Source: a virus. Taken from it: DNA of 64,000 nucleotides. The DNA is taken from positions 1 to 64,000 of the IMG/VR virus record IMGVR_UViG_3300035670_000110. One strand, 5' to 3'. The notes below the pieces were generated by a model. That model worked only from the letters and a program-made list of their open reading frames with translations. It made no database searches and was not told the DNA's origin. Within the stretch, counting starts at the first letter, position 1, and each line of letters begins with the position of its first letter. Positions 31,992-41,800 of the stretch are shown here, in pieces. The position numbers were made by a program, and so were the translations under genes.

Positions 31992-32746
31992 TATGCTGTA
32001 AAAACCTTCCCATCAACCACACAAGTGTAGTCGTGGATTTGAATAAGTTGAATATGTGGATAGTCATCTACAACATGGGCAACAGCAAATCCCGCTTGCC
32101 AATTCTTTTGTATAGAGTAATCCATCTTAGACTCATCGCAAAGATGGCCTATCTCATACCCCCTTAGTTCTTGTCCGGTTAAATTATAAGTCTGAAAATA
32201 TGCGCCCATTCTATGTGAATGTCCTCTGACCAAAGAAACACCCCAATTATTCACATCATTTCGGACTGATTCTCCTGAATGCTTAGAGATGGACTCTCCA
32301 TGATGACCATACATGTCTCCAAATCTTTTTATAGGGGGTTCCTGATAAAGATGCCACTCAAAGCCCGAATTAGAATATTCGTACAGTGTGTCTGCCGTCA
32401 CTAGTTCAAGGAACTGTGGTGCCTTTTTAGCAAGGTATTCGCCGTGTCTAGTCCAACCGTGATTCCCATCATGAAAATGACAATCAGCGTTAGGTACGAT
32501 CTTCCTAATATCTCTAAGGAACTGTCTTGTTTCACGCACGCCTCCATCTTCTAATGAAATTGACATTTCTAAAGGTTTATCTGCCGCCCACCTACTAGTA
32601 GAATCTGCATCATCAATGTCCCCAAGCAAATCTACTGCGTCAGGCTTAAACCACTTCATTACTTTAAAAAATAAATCTAACTTTCTTGGATCATGTCTAG
32701 GAAAATGCACATCAGAGCACATCATCCATTTAAGATCGTTTGTCAT
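31991..32746 (-). CDS. Calcineurin-like metallophosphoesterase
   Basis: The 251-residue product has the metal-binding motifs of the family in order: CSDVHFPRHD (DxH), DLLGDIDDAD (GDxxD), HDGNHGWTRHGE (GNH(D/E)-like with Gly in place of Asp/Glu) and LVRGHSHRMG (GHxH). It hydrolyses a phosphate ester or diester; nucleic-acid ends, cyclic nucleotides and nucleotide-sugars are all possible. It stands at the border between structural and replication modules and overlaps the HNH gene by 17 bases. Confidence 0.85.
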   Translation of the reverse strand: MTNDLKWMMCSDVHFPRHDPRKLDLFFKVMKWFKPDAVDLLGDIDDADSTSRWAADKPLEMSISLEDGGVRETRQFLRDIRKIVPNADCHFHDGNHGWTRHGEYLAKKAPQFLELVTADTLYEYSNSGFEWHLYQEPPIKRFGDMYGHHGESISKHSGESVRNDVNNWGVSLVRGHSHRMGAYFQTYNLTGQELRGYEIGHLCDESKMDYSIQKNWQAGFAVAHVVDDYPHIQLIQIHDYTCVVDGKVFTA

Positions 32747-33191
32747 TTTTAGCCTTTCTACGGCATTGTTTTGAACAAAAATCCCATAGATGAGATTTTG
32801 TTACTGGAACAGTATAAATATTACCACACCCGTCGCATATTTTGTCAACCCTTAAGGATTTACAGGTTGAATTACATTTTACTCTTTTTTTAATGATTGA
32901 TGGAGACCCATAAAAATTTTTTTTGCAATACTTGCATGTTTTTTTTATCCAATTTGGATGAAGTTTATACATAGAAACATTTTTCATCCCATGCGCTTTA
33001 TCATGCTCGCGCCTTGAGCAAATAAATAAATTTTCTATTCTATTATCACTTTTTATTTCATTAATATGATGAACAGTTTCCCAGTTATGTAATAACCTTC
33101 CAATATAGTTCTCCATAATTAAAATGTGTTCGTAATACATTCCATTTATTGCTTTTGGGTGACTGGATTCTATTAATTTGTATCTAGCCAT
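32730..33191 (-). CDS. HNH homing-type endonuclease
   Basis: Residues about 20-75 form the HNH fold: YYEHILIMENYIGR, ETVHHINEIKSDNRIENL and ICSRREHDKAHG. The C-terminal half holds two Cys clusters (CKYCKKNF ... CNSTCKS, then CDGCGNIY ... CSKQCRRKA) typical of DNA-reading zinc fingers in mobile HNH nucleases. It is inserted between tail and replication genes and looks like a selfish element. No intron boundary was seen in neighbours. Confidence 0.82.
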   Translation of the reverse strand: MARYKLIESSHPKAINGMYYEHILIMENYIGRLLHNWETVHHINEIKSDNRIENLFICSRREHDKAHGMKNVSMYKLHPNWIKKTCKYCKKNFYGSPSIIKKRVKCNSTCKSLRVDKICDGCGNIYTVPVTKSHLWDFCSKQCRRKAKNDKRS

Positions 33192-33196
33192 AATTA

Positions 33197-33646
33197 CTAA
33201 CTAGATTGTGGTCCAATCGCAATATAATGTAAACTAATGGCTGTTGGTCTTTCTACAGATCTTAAAAGATCTATTTTAACCGTCATGCCTGTTTTTGTTA
33301 AGTTTGTTACAGAAACATTGGCGAACTGAATACCTTGACCGGATTTTTCATTTGTTCTTTGATCGACAAGAGTTACACAAACATATGGTGCTATATCAAA
33401 CCCTACATTATTTGGGAAAACAATAGGATCAACCGTAGCGCTATTTGTTTTAACATCGACCCGGACAGAGCCTACGGCTATAACAACCTTATCGTCTTCC
33501 TTACGGCCAATATTATTTCCAAACACCTGAACAATCTGCTTTATCTCATCAGTATAGATGCTGGATGTCGCACGGTTTACTTCACTTATTATTTGATTAA
33601 GAAGGTCATATGTTATTGGCTGACCATCGCTAATAGGACTAATCAT
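33197..33646 (-). CDS. Putative virion protein downstream of fibre
   Basis: The 149-residue protein opens with SPISDGQPITYDLLNQIISEVN, a phrase common at the N-terminus of small phage tail or fibre-associated proteins, then turns to beta structure (KVVIAVGSVRVDVKTNSATV, ISLHYIAIGPQSS) like an H-type lectin or receptor-binding sandwich. It is the last gene of the tail block and overlaps the coiled-coil gene by 8 bases. A host-binding role is inferred. Confidence 0.55.
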   Translation of the reverse strand: MISPISDGQPITYDLLNQIISEVNRATSSIYTDEIKQIVQVFGNNIGRKEDDKVVIAVGSVRVDVKTNSATVDPIVFPNNVGFDIAPYVCVTLVDQRTNEKSGQGIQFANVSVTNLTKTGMTVKIDLLRSVERPTAISLHYIAIGPQSS

Positions 33647-33803
33647 CCAACTTGGCCTCTAGTTCAATAATTTTCTTGTCTCTAGCCTGGATTTGCTCAG
33701 TCGCCTGAGCCTTTAAAACGGCCAACTTTGTTTCATAGTCGCTGGTCATCTGACCAATTCTCTGCTGAAGTTCTTGTACTACTAGTTCCAATGTGTTTGA
33801 CAT
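33639..33803 (-). CDS. Small coiled-coil protein, 54 residues
   Basis: A strong AGGAGG lies five bases before the ATG. The product (MSNTLELVVQELQQRIGQM to KKIIELEAKLDD) is one long amphipathic helix with heptad leucines, a likely coiled coil. It fits exactly between the fibre and the next gene, with an 8-base overlap downstream. It may be a small assembly factor or linker for the fibre; this is inferred. Confidence 0.7.
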   Translation of the reverse strand: MSNTLELVVQELQQRIGQMTSDYETKLAVLKAQATEQIQARDKKIIELEAKLDD

Positions 33804-35420
33804 TTATCCTCCTAATTGAGATTCCAATTGTAGCACGCGATTCTTTAGGTCGTCAATACTTTCTTGCTGTTCCTTTACTACCGCTAGCAGAGCAGGAATA
33901 ATCATTTTTGAATGATATGATGGAATATCTCCCGAAATAGATGCTATAGGCATAACTTCAGCAATTTGTTCTGCTATGAATCCAAGTTCTGTTCCTCCAT
34001 CGATCCAATCAAATTGGACGGGAGTTAAGTTTAACACATCCTTATAATTAAAATCTATAGATTCTCTACTACCAATTTTATCTTCTGGAATATTTAATGT
34101 GTCTAATTCGATAAGAGGAATAATATTTTCTTTTACCGCAAGAGAAGACGCTACATATCCTATTTTTCCAGTAGAATCTATCTGTAAATCTCTAGCAGAT
34201 GTTACAGTGGTATTATATGCATCTGGAAATACTACAGATCCAGTTCCCGCAAAACTATGGATGCTGGCACTTTTTGCCTTCATAAAGCCGTTATTATTTA
34301 GCCAGAATACTGAGTCTGATGCATTTGCAAATCCAAACCAAAGTCTTCCCTGACTAAAAGGTAGGGCGGCTAAATACATGGGCGCACCATCTCCTGGATA
34401 TAACTGTATTACTCCGTCATTTCTTAAAATTATCCTATCAGATGGGGCAATTATTGCTGGGGTGCCAAAATAATCTCCAATTTTAAACCCAGCGATTGTT
34501 CCAGCACTGGCGGTAATCACGCCAGTAAATGATCCAGAGGTGGCAGTTATCTGTCCAGTAAATGAACCAAATCCTCCATTAATAAAAGTGCTACTTATAC
34601 TGCTACTATTAAGGTTCGTGCCAAAAATCTCTCCACCAGTAATATATCCACCTACAATTAAGCCACCATAAATATTTCCGGCATAAATATCGACGCTATC
34701 TATTGTTCCACCCTTAATATAACCCCCACCTATATAACCTCCAGAAACACTGGCACCGTATAAATTTCCAACAAATGATCCAGATGTTGCATTAATATTT
34801 CCCGTGAATGATAAATTTCCAGAAACTGTATCTAAGTTAAAATTATTTAATCCGGCTACCGAATTAATTCCTGATGCAGATAAAATCAAGTATCCATTAG
34901 TATTAGATGCTGTTAAAGAGCCTCCTAGTGCTAGGTCGCCTAAAATATTGCCAGACGTTGCTTGAATTTCCCCCCGCACAGCAACATTAGAAAATATTGC
35001 ATTTCCCTGGCCGCTTAAAAACCATCCAGTATTTCCTATATATTTATCTTCCCAACTTTCATATATAACTGGAAAAAATGATGATGCGCCGAGAACTACA
35101 ACTTGAGATTGACCAATTTCATCTAAATACTCTATTACCGTTGTGCCAATGGCAGACCCAGTAAAAATATCTCCTTCATTCCCCACGGCTACAACGGAAT
35201 AATAAGTTTGAGCATCTGTAGACCCAGTAAAAGAAATTTTCATTCCTGGAGTTATTGAAGATGCAGAAATATTATTTAAAACTGATGGAATAACTCCGTC
35301 AAAATTATAGGATGAAATGTCTGGATTTTTTATTCTGAATGCCCCGTTTGAATCTAAATATCCTGTTAAATTAATAAGAGAGGAGTTACTTTCTTCGGAG
35401 CCAAAATTATTTGTCGCCAT
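33804..35420 (-). CDS. Tail fibre with S74 intramolecular chaperone
   Basis: The 538-residue protein has a Gly/Ile-rich repetitive middle (GGYIGGGYIKGGTIDSVDIY and similar) that suggests a beta-helical fibre shaft. Repeats of SGSFxGxI and ATSGSF precede and follow. The last 115 residues (SSLAVKENIIPLIELD, then TPVQFDWIDGGTELGFIAEQI and a coiled-coil end QESIDDLKNRVLQLESQL) form a peptidase S74 domain, which trimerises the fibre and cleaves itself off through a Ser-Lys dyad. It is probably the main receptor-binding fibre. Confidence 0.88.
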   Translation of the reverse strand: MATNNFGSEESNSSLINLTGYLDSNGAFRIKNPDISSYNFDGVIPSVLNNISASSITPGMKISFTGSTDAQTYYSVVAVGNEGDIFTGSAIGTTVIEYLDEIGQSQVVVLGASSFFPVIYESWEDKYIGNTGWFLSGQGNAIFSNVAVRGEIQATSGNILGDLALGGSLTASNTNGYLILSASGINSVAGLNNFNLDTVSGNLSFTGNINATSGSFVGNLYGASVSGGYIGGGYIKGGTIDSVDIYAGNIYGGLIVGGYITGGEIFGTNLNSSSISSTFINGGFGSFTGQITATSGSFTGVITASAGTIAGFKIGDYFGTPAIIAPSDRIILRNDGVIQLYPGDGAPMYLAALPFSQGRLWFGFANASDSVFWLNNNGFMKAKSASIHSFAGTGSVVFPDAYNTTVTSARDLQIDSTGKIGYVASSLAVKENIIPLIELDTLNIPEDKIGSRESIDFNYKDVLNLTPVQFDWIDGGTELGFIAEQIAEVMPIASISGDIPSYHSKMIIPALLAVVKEQQESIDDLKNRVLQLESQLGG

Positions 35421-36345
35421 TAAGGGTTGCCCTCCCCCAAATGACTTTTTCGCTTTTATTTATTTGCAACCATTCGCCCCTCCACTTACCATCTCTTAAA
35501 TAATATCTTGCTATTGCAACATAAAATAAAAAGTTTGGCTTAGAATCTATATAAAAATTGTTGGTAAATGAAGGTCCATTAGCATATTGTAATAAATTTG
35601 TCGAATAGGCCGGTGGAGTTTTTTCATCGACTATTGTTAAATTTTTATTTCCATTTAACATTAAATATTTTGGAATCTTAGCGGTATTTTCTTTATCATA
35701 ATTTTTAAATGCATAAATTGGAATATCTCTTACGGCTTTAACGGGGGTTCCTGTTACTGGACTTTTTACATTAATTAAATTATCAAACACTTTATCTTTT
35801 GATATTTTAACAGTGAATGAAGATAAAATTCTTTTTGGCTGTACCTCTCTCACAAAAGAATTTTCTGGGTCAACTGAGCCGCTATCTGCACCTAATGCTC
35901 TAAAGTTAGGAACTTCTATATCTAGCACCCAAGTTTTTCCTGTCTGAGATAATCCCGATTGTAAGATTGTATATTCTCTTCCAATCTCAGTACCTTTTAA
36001 ATTATCTAACAAACTGCTAGAAGAAAAAATTCTTACTTTATCTCCCTTTTTTAAATCTTTTCTATCCTTGGCATCTTTTAATAAAATTCTTAATTTATAA
36101 TATCCAACCCTGTTATGAGGCTGTTTAGAAAACTTACTAAACTTAAATTCTCCCCCCACTCCGCCATATTCATCAAAGGGCCTTCCTACAGTTAATTCTA
36201 TTTCTTCTTTGCTCATTAATGGGCACGCGGGAGGCACTTTAATCTGAAAACTTTGAGAGACGGCAACCTCCTCATAGGCTTCTCCCTCAATGGCGAATCT
36301 TAAATTATTATTAGGCCATAAGGTGTTAATGGTTAATTTAGTCAT
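35407..36345 (-). CDS. Tail or baseplate-associated structural protein
   Basis: The 312-residue product is beta-rich with no enzyme motif: SKEEIELTVGRPFDEYGG, KPHNRVGYYKLRILLKDAKD-like strands, and DKVRIFSSSSLLDNLKGTEI. It lies between the fibre and other tail tip genes with 14- and 4-base overlaps. Position and composition make it a virion tail component; its exact place is unknown. Confidence 0.6.
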   Translation of the reverse strand: MTKLTINTLWPNNNLRFAIEGEAYEEVAVSQSFQIKVPPACPLMSKEEIELTVGRPFDEYGGVGGEFKFSKFSKQPHNRVGYYKLRILLKDAKDRKDLKKGDKVRIFSSSSLLDNLKGTEIGREYTILQSGLSQTGKTWVLDIEVPNFRALGADSGSVDPENSFVREVQPKRILSSFTVKISKDKVFDNLINVKSPVTGTPVKAVRDIPIYAFKNYDKENTAKIPKYLMLNGNKNLTIVDEKTPPAYSTNLLQYANGPSFTNNFYIDSKPNFLFYVAIARYYLRDGKWRGEWLQINKSEKVIWGRATLNGDK

Positions 36346-37295
36346 GACACTCCGTAGTTAAATCCTAAAGATAAAGAATATTCTATCGTTAAAGGGATGG
36401 ACGCTGGCTTTCTGATAGGAGTCGGCAGGACTGCTCTAGATATTAGGCCATAGTTTGTATCTATAAAATAATTTCCTATATCAATTCTCATTGCATCTAA
36501 TAATACCGGCTCCGAAGAATCGTGCCAAATTCTTACAAAATTAATGTCTGACCATTCGGGAAGTCCTGTAACTGTAGCAGCACCCTTTTCTGTGGAAGAA
36601 ATAAAATATCCAGATGCAGCAGGGGTAGTAAAAGCAATGTCATAATAACTATTTTCATCTTTCATAAATCTAAAAAATACATTAGATGAAGCCGTTGATT
36701 GATTATATCCAGAAAGTATAAAATTATCCTGTGAGGTAAATGTTTCAATATACTGAAAGGCGCCGTCGGTTGACGAATACTGTAAATAATTATTTGCACT
36801 TGATGTTGGAGGTATATTAAATAATTGAGTTCCTATTCTGGCAAACTCTGTACTAATAAGTTCTGCTGCTGATGCTGATCCAAACTTAAGAAATAGGTCA
36901 ACCCGGTCAAAGTCGAACAGCAATGATCCATTAAGACCGATCGTAGCATCTGATATTCTAGATGGATAAAGACCTACCTCTCTAATTTCTGATTGAAATG
37001 GGTCATCAATTACTCCAGAATAAATCAATATATCATTATTATTTTCAAGATTTAAAGTTCCGCCGCGCACAACAGTTCTCCCTGATTCAAACTGCAGAGA
37101 GTTATTGGTAATCAGGGAGGTGGAGGCGGATAATGTATTTGGCTCATTACCTATTCCATAGGCTATACTGTTAGCAAAGTTAGGTATTATTCCAAGCAAA
37201 GATTTAATAATAATGGAGCGTCCTGCGGTGGTAAGGGCATTCTGCTGCTCATAGATTAATTCATTGTCTAAATAAAATCTATAGATTCCTTTCAC
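36342..37295 (-). CDS. Tail tip or fibre-adaptor structural protein
   Basis: The 317-residue protein begins MKGIYRFYLDNELIYEQQN and has IAYGIGNEPNTLSASTS and SEIREVGLYPS, phrases I associate with phage tail proteins that present beta domains near the tip. The C-terminal half (FRFMKDENSYYDIAFTTPA) could be a carbohydrate-binding sandwich. Overlaps of 4 bases on both sides. Assigned by context. Confidence 0.55.
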   Translation of the reverse strand: MKGIYRFYLDNELIYEQQNALTTAGRSIIIKSLLGIIPNFANSIAYGIGNEPNTLSASTSLITNNSLQFESGRTVVRGGTLNLENNNDILIYSGVIDDPFQSEIREVGLYPSRISDATIGLNGSLLFDFDRVDLFLKFGSASAAELISTEFARIGTQLFNIPPTSSANNYLQYSSTDGAFQYIETFTSQDNFILSGYNQSTASSNVFFRFMKDENSYYDIAFTTPAASGYFISSTEKGAATVTGLPEWSDINFVRIWHDSSEPVLLDAMRIDIGNYFIDTNYGLISRAVLPTPIRKPASIPLTIEYSLSLGFNYGVS

Positions 37296-38863
37296 TGCTC
37301 AACCACCTCATATCTGGTGCCCAAGGAACTAGAGTCTTCAGTAACGCGGAAAATTCTCACACTAGTAATTATAGCATCGTTAACCTTTATGCTGAATGAA
37401 TAGTATGGAGAGCCTCCAGCAGTATAATTTAATTCAAATGCTTCTAAATATTTTTCATAATCGAATTTTGAATTTGAGGGATCTCCATAATCAAGGACTT
37501 GAGATTGTATTCTTGATACAAAATTTTGCACAATTTCATAAGCAGCCGTGTCAACGTAGGTGTCTGCGGAATTTGTTTGAGAAGGATCATAATACACTAA
37601 ATCATCTGAATTAAATCTTTCATACGCTGGAACATAATTAATAGCATCATAGTCTATTCCTGCCTCCAAAAACTCTTTTGTATTTTTAATCAACGAAAGA
37701 GTTATTCTTTCAACCTCTCTTGTGATTCTTCTAGAAATGTTAGGCATAAAAATTCTTTCCGCATCTTTCGGATAAGTAATTTCAGCCCTTTCATTCATAG
37801 GGGGTATATTTATTTCTGCTTTAGATGATCGTGTTGTTGGTACAAGATCTATAGCGTCAGACTCTTCATCGTATCGTGGAAGCCCCTCGTCCGACGGCTC
37901 TTCGATATCAAAATCCAGAGATGATTCTTGGAGTGCTTGTATCTGAAGTTCTAAATCTGTAATTCTATCAAGAATTTTCTGTAAATCTTCTTGAGAAATT
38001 CCTGATGGCGTCCCCCCGCCAGGTGGGGGCGGAGGTGGAGGAGGTGGTGGTGGGGGAGGTGGAGGTGGGGTAGGTTCAGGGGGCGCACCTGGCTTGTAAT
38101 CAAATGCGGCGTAAAGCGCTTTTTTTTCATCTGGAGTAATGTTACCATTGTCAACCGCTTCGACCAGTGCTTTTTGTTTCGGCACCTGCTTTTCGCCAAA
38201 GGCTTTTCTTCCACCCGATCCGGTGCCGACATTGGGCCATACATTTTTTATAACTGTTTTATCATAGTCTCCTAATACATTGTAATTATCTTTAAATGCA
38301 CGCCATCTCTCGTCCTCTTCTTTTTGTCCCTGATTAGTTGGAGGGGGAGTGGTTGTTGACGGCGGCGGAGAGGGAGTCTTGGGCGGAGGAGGGGGCGTTG
38401 GCGTTGGGCCTTCCGTTGGGGGAGGAGTCTTAGGGGGAGGAGGGGTATTGGGTGGACGAGGGGTCGATGTTGGCCTGGGTCTACTTAAAAGATTTTGCAT
38501 AATTTGCTTATTATTCTCTACAGTATCGGGGCTAGTGTTTTTAGAAACATTTTTATCCCTTGTAGTCGGAGCAGTTTCTGATTTATTACCTCTTTCAGGC
38601 TTAGTTTTGTCGGGCCGGATAGGGGGCAGGGGAACTGGCTTGTCGGGCCGGATAGGGGGCAGGGGAACTGGCTTGCCTGGTTCTGGCTTAAGTGGCCCTG
38701 GAGTAGGTTTGCCTGGTTCTGGCTTAAGTGGCCCTGGAGTAGGTTTGCCTGGTTCTGGCTTAAGTGGCCCTGGAGTAGGTTTAGATGGCTGCGGCTTAGA
38801 AGTACTAGGCTTAGGTGTTTGTGTTGTTTTTTTGGGTGGTGGTTTCGGGGGAATTTTAGCCAT
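37292..38863 (-). CDS. Proline-rich repeat tail protein
   Basis: The first 290 residues of this 523-residue protein are an extended Pro-rich arm: three copies of KPTPGPLKPEPG, two of KPVPLPPIRPD, and later runs of Pro near residue 270. After a short coiled coil (LDRITDLELQIQALQES-like) the C-terminal 200 residues are a folded beta-rich tail domain. The arm probably acts as a flexible linker between tail tip and fibre. Codon use there is much more GC-rich than in neighbours because of Pro and Gly. The ATG overlaps the tail tip stop (TAATG). Confidence 0.65.
   Translation of the reverse strand: MAKIPPKPPPKKTTQTPKPSTSKPQPSKPTPGPLKPEPGKPTPGPLKPEPGKPTPGPLKPEPGKPVPLPPIRPDKPVPLPPIRPDKTKPERGNKSETAPTTRDKNVSKNTSPDTVENNKQIMQNLLSRPRPTSTPRPPNTPPPPKTPPPTEGPTPTPPPPPKTPSPPPSTTTPPPTNQGQKEEDERWRAFKDNYNVLGDYDKTVIKNVWPNVGTGSGGRKAFGEKQVPKQKALVEAVDNGNITPDEKKALYAAFDYKPGAPPEPTPPPPPPPPPPPPPPPPGGGTPSGISQEDLQKILDRITDLELQIQALQESSLDFDIEEPSDEGLPRYDEESDAIDLVPTTRSSKAEINIPPMNERAEITYPKDAERIFMPNISRRITREVERITLSLIKNTKEFLEAGIDYDAINYVPAYERFNSDDLVYYDPSQTNSADTYVDTAAYEIVQNFVSRIQSQVLDYGDPSNSKFDYEKYLEAFELNYTAGGSPYYSFSIKVNDAIITSVRIFRVTEDSSSLGTRYEVVEQ
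38609..38782 (-). repeat. Tandem repeats: 2 x 33 bp and 3 x 36 bp
   Basis: Two adjacent perfect 33-bp units are followed by three perfect 36-bp units, all in frame within the Pro-rich gene. They encode 11- and 12-residue peptides. Near-perfect DNA identity suggests recent expansion or gene conversion. Confidence 0.95.
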
Positions 38864-41800
38864 TATTTACCAACCTCAATTATTTCTATATTCATAGTGG
38901 GGCCGGAATTATTTACAGAATGAGATATTGCAGATACAATAAACACTCTATCTCCAAAATTTTCATTTTCTAAGGTGTATCCTCTTGTCTTATCATATAT
39001 TCTTACTTTGTCCCCTAATTCTATTAATGGGTTTGGAAATATTTCTAAAGACATTTTTAACCTTTGTCTACCACAATATCTAGTTATCCATTTCATCATA
39101 TTTTTAGCCTGAGCCATAGTCTGTATGTATTGGCTATCTATAGATACAGATTGAGAGCCATATATTGATAGATTCTGCTCTCTTCTTGTTACTCTAAGTT
39201 TATCCTCTTCGACAATATCATAATAGTCTTTCATATTTATTTGCCCAAAACTTAATTCTTCTAATTGTATTCCCACTATGTATAAAGGCATAAGACTTTC
39301 TTCTCCCAGCGTTATTGGCCCAGAGGATGTATTGACAACAACTAGCCTTGCTCCAAAAGTTGTTGGACTATATTTTTTAATCATATATTCAGGATTAACT
39401 TTAGAAATATCTACTAGGGCACTAGAAAATGCTGGTAGGTTATAACGAATATTATATTCTTTTACTTGTCTTACAAGTCTTGCAAAATCATTAAAATAAA
39501 CTTTTATTTCTTCATTTTTAAAATAAAAATCTTTGCTTACTGGAAGTATTCCGCTTTGTATCTTTTGATCTAAAAAGTTTGCTGATTTAAAGTATGGATC
39601 ATTATCTTTCCCCGCTGGCCTAGCAGCGGCTGCAATATATTCATATATTGCTTGAGAATCATTACGAACAAACATAAATATTCTTTTACTATTAAGTCCA
39701 AAGGCCGGTCCATTTGGTTCAATATAGGAATTAACCTTCCTATTTCCATAATAAACTACATATTTAACAGCATTTTCATATTGTTTAATTCTTATTTCAA
39801 GTTCGAATACCGGGTCTGCTGTATTAACATTTTTTATTACCTGAACATCAGTATTAGTTACAGTATTTGCTCCGACCGGGGCTGTAAATAAAAGTTTTGG
39901 CTCGTATTTTGATTTACTATTCAGGCTGACTTTATACATTCTAAGGTTGCCCGCGACGGCTTTTTCAGAAACGGAAGATTTTCCAGATCCTACTGATTCC
40001 ACTTCAACAAAGTATCCTTCATTTTTATCATTCAATCCAAATCCTATACCTGCAATTGAAGAGTTGGTTGACATGATATAAGTATTGGCCTTTCTTTTCT
40101 TTAAAGAAGAGAATAATCTCATTCTTGTTGAAATACTATTAGGAACAAAATCTAAGTCAATATATTGACCGTATATATTTCTTTCTCCAGACATGTACAT
40201 GTATGGATCAAAATCTCCATCTACCGCAGCATCGACCTGAGCGTTCATATCTTTTAATTTCTGAGTCACTATTTGAGTAGGGCCATCTTTATCAAATTGC
40301 TCTAAAATAGTTATGTCTTCCTGCGGAGATTTTGGTCCAGATAATTTTAAGAATCCCAGGTAAGATTGTAAATCTTCAAACGCAAGGGAACCTATGTTTT
40401 CTTTAACAGACTTATATGTATTTCTATCTATATAATTAAATTTTGTAGTAGCCTTTATATCTCCGGGAACTTTATAATTATTTGTTTCCCCTAGAGTTAA
40501 TTTAAATGTTTTATTAATATTTATTCCATCACTGTTTTCTGCTAATGCATAATGTTCTGCAACATCAGAAGAGAACTTCCCTCTCCCGTCTCCAACAACT
40601 TTATATGTATATTCACCACTATTTTGAGAAATTACTTTAAGTTTAACATCTACAATTAATCCTATTATTGATATAGAACCACCTTTTGGTAAGTATCTTA
40701 ATTCTTGTAAAAATTCTTCTTCACTAAATAATATTTTTAATCTGCCATTTATGGAAAATAATTTTCCTTTATATTTTATATATTCATTATCAATTAATAT
40801 ATAACCTTCATAATCTGAAAAAGTTCTACCTTCTCCTCTATCTATAAAAATTATTAATGATTGTTTTGCAGTTAAAATTTCTGACTGACTATCAAAATAT
40901 TCAAAACTATTAGTGGTTGAATAAATAAATCTGACCGCCTCTTCTTCATTTAAGGCTGTATACTCTTCAGTGAAAACATCTTTCAGTCTGTTAGATTTTA
41001 AATTTAGGACTAGGTTTGCCGCTCCGAGCGCCGATGAATTGTCATCTCCTGGTTTCCACAACGGCATTGTTTTATAAGTGTAATTAGAAAATGCTAAAGC
41101 GGTCGCGGGGATATCTTCAATGAGATCATTTAAAACTTTTTCTGGAAGAGTGAGAAGCCCTGGCTCTTTTCTAGGGCCATAAGTGTGATAAAAAACTTCT
41201 CCATCGGTTATTGGATTAATTTTTTGTTCACTATAAGAAATTACATTTGATTTGTAATCATTAATATATGCATACTCTGCTACATTTGCGCTTGCTGTTT
41301 TTGTATAATCTTCATTAAAAATAAACCAAAAATCTGTTTTTGCTATAGCATCATTTTCATTTTGGGATGGTGGAGGATAGTCTTCGTGAACCCAGAATCC
41401 AAATGTTGAAGAATAACTCCATTTTTCTTGTTCGTCCGGTAATGCGTCAGTATTTCCATTATAAAAATACCAATCATTTCTCCACCAAACAAATTTAGTC
41501 GGGTCGGGGTTGGGATTGTATTGACTATCTGAAGCACTTGATGCATCTATTTTTGCTTTTTCTACCAACCTTTCTTTTGTCATAACTTTTAACTTTCCAG
41601 TAGCATCGTAGAACATTGAGCATTGTGTTGCCAGGGCTAATTGTTCTAAAACTTCTGCAACAGTCTGTTCTTTTTTACAAAAGAAATTTCTAATGCTTAC
41701 ATCCTCTCCAGTGTTACCCAGCCCCGTTCCACTTCTTTCAAACTCCATCCCTGTAATTCCAGCATTATCTAAAACTGTCAAAATTGCGGTAGAGAGTTTT

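Noticed and set aside
38675-38782. Three 36-bp repeats resembling CRISPR repeat length
   Set aside because: The units are directly adjacent without spacers and are in frame within a coding region.
38349-38897. Long plus-strand open frame rich in Gly and Val
   Set aside because: It is the antisense of the proline-rich repeat gene; Pro-codon repeats read backwards give Gly runs. No ribosome site is seen and the minus-strand frame is consistent with the operon.
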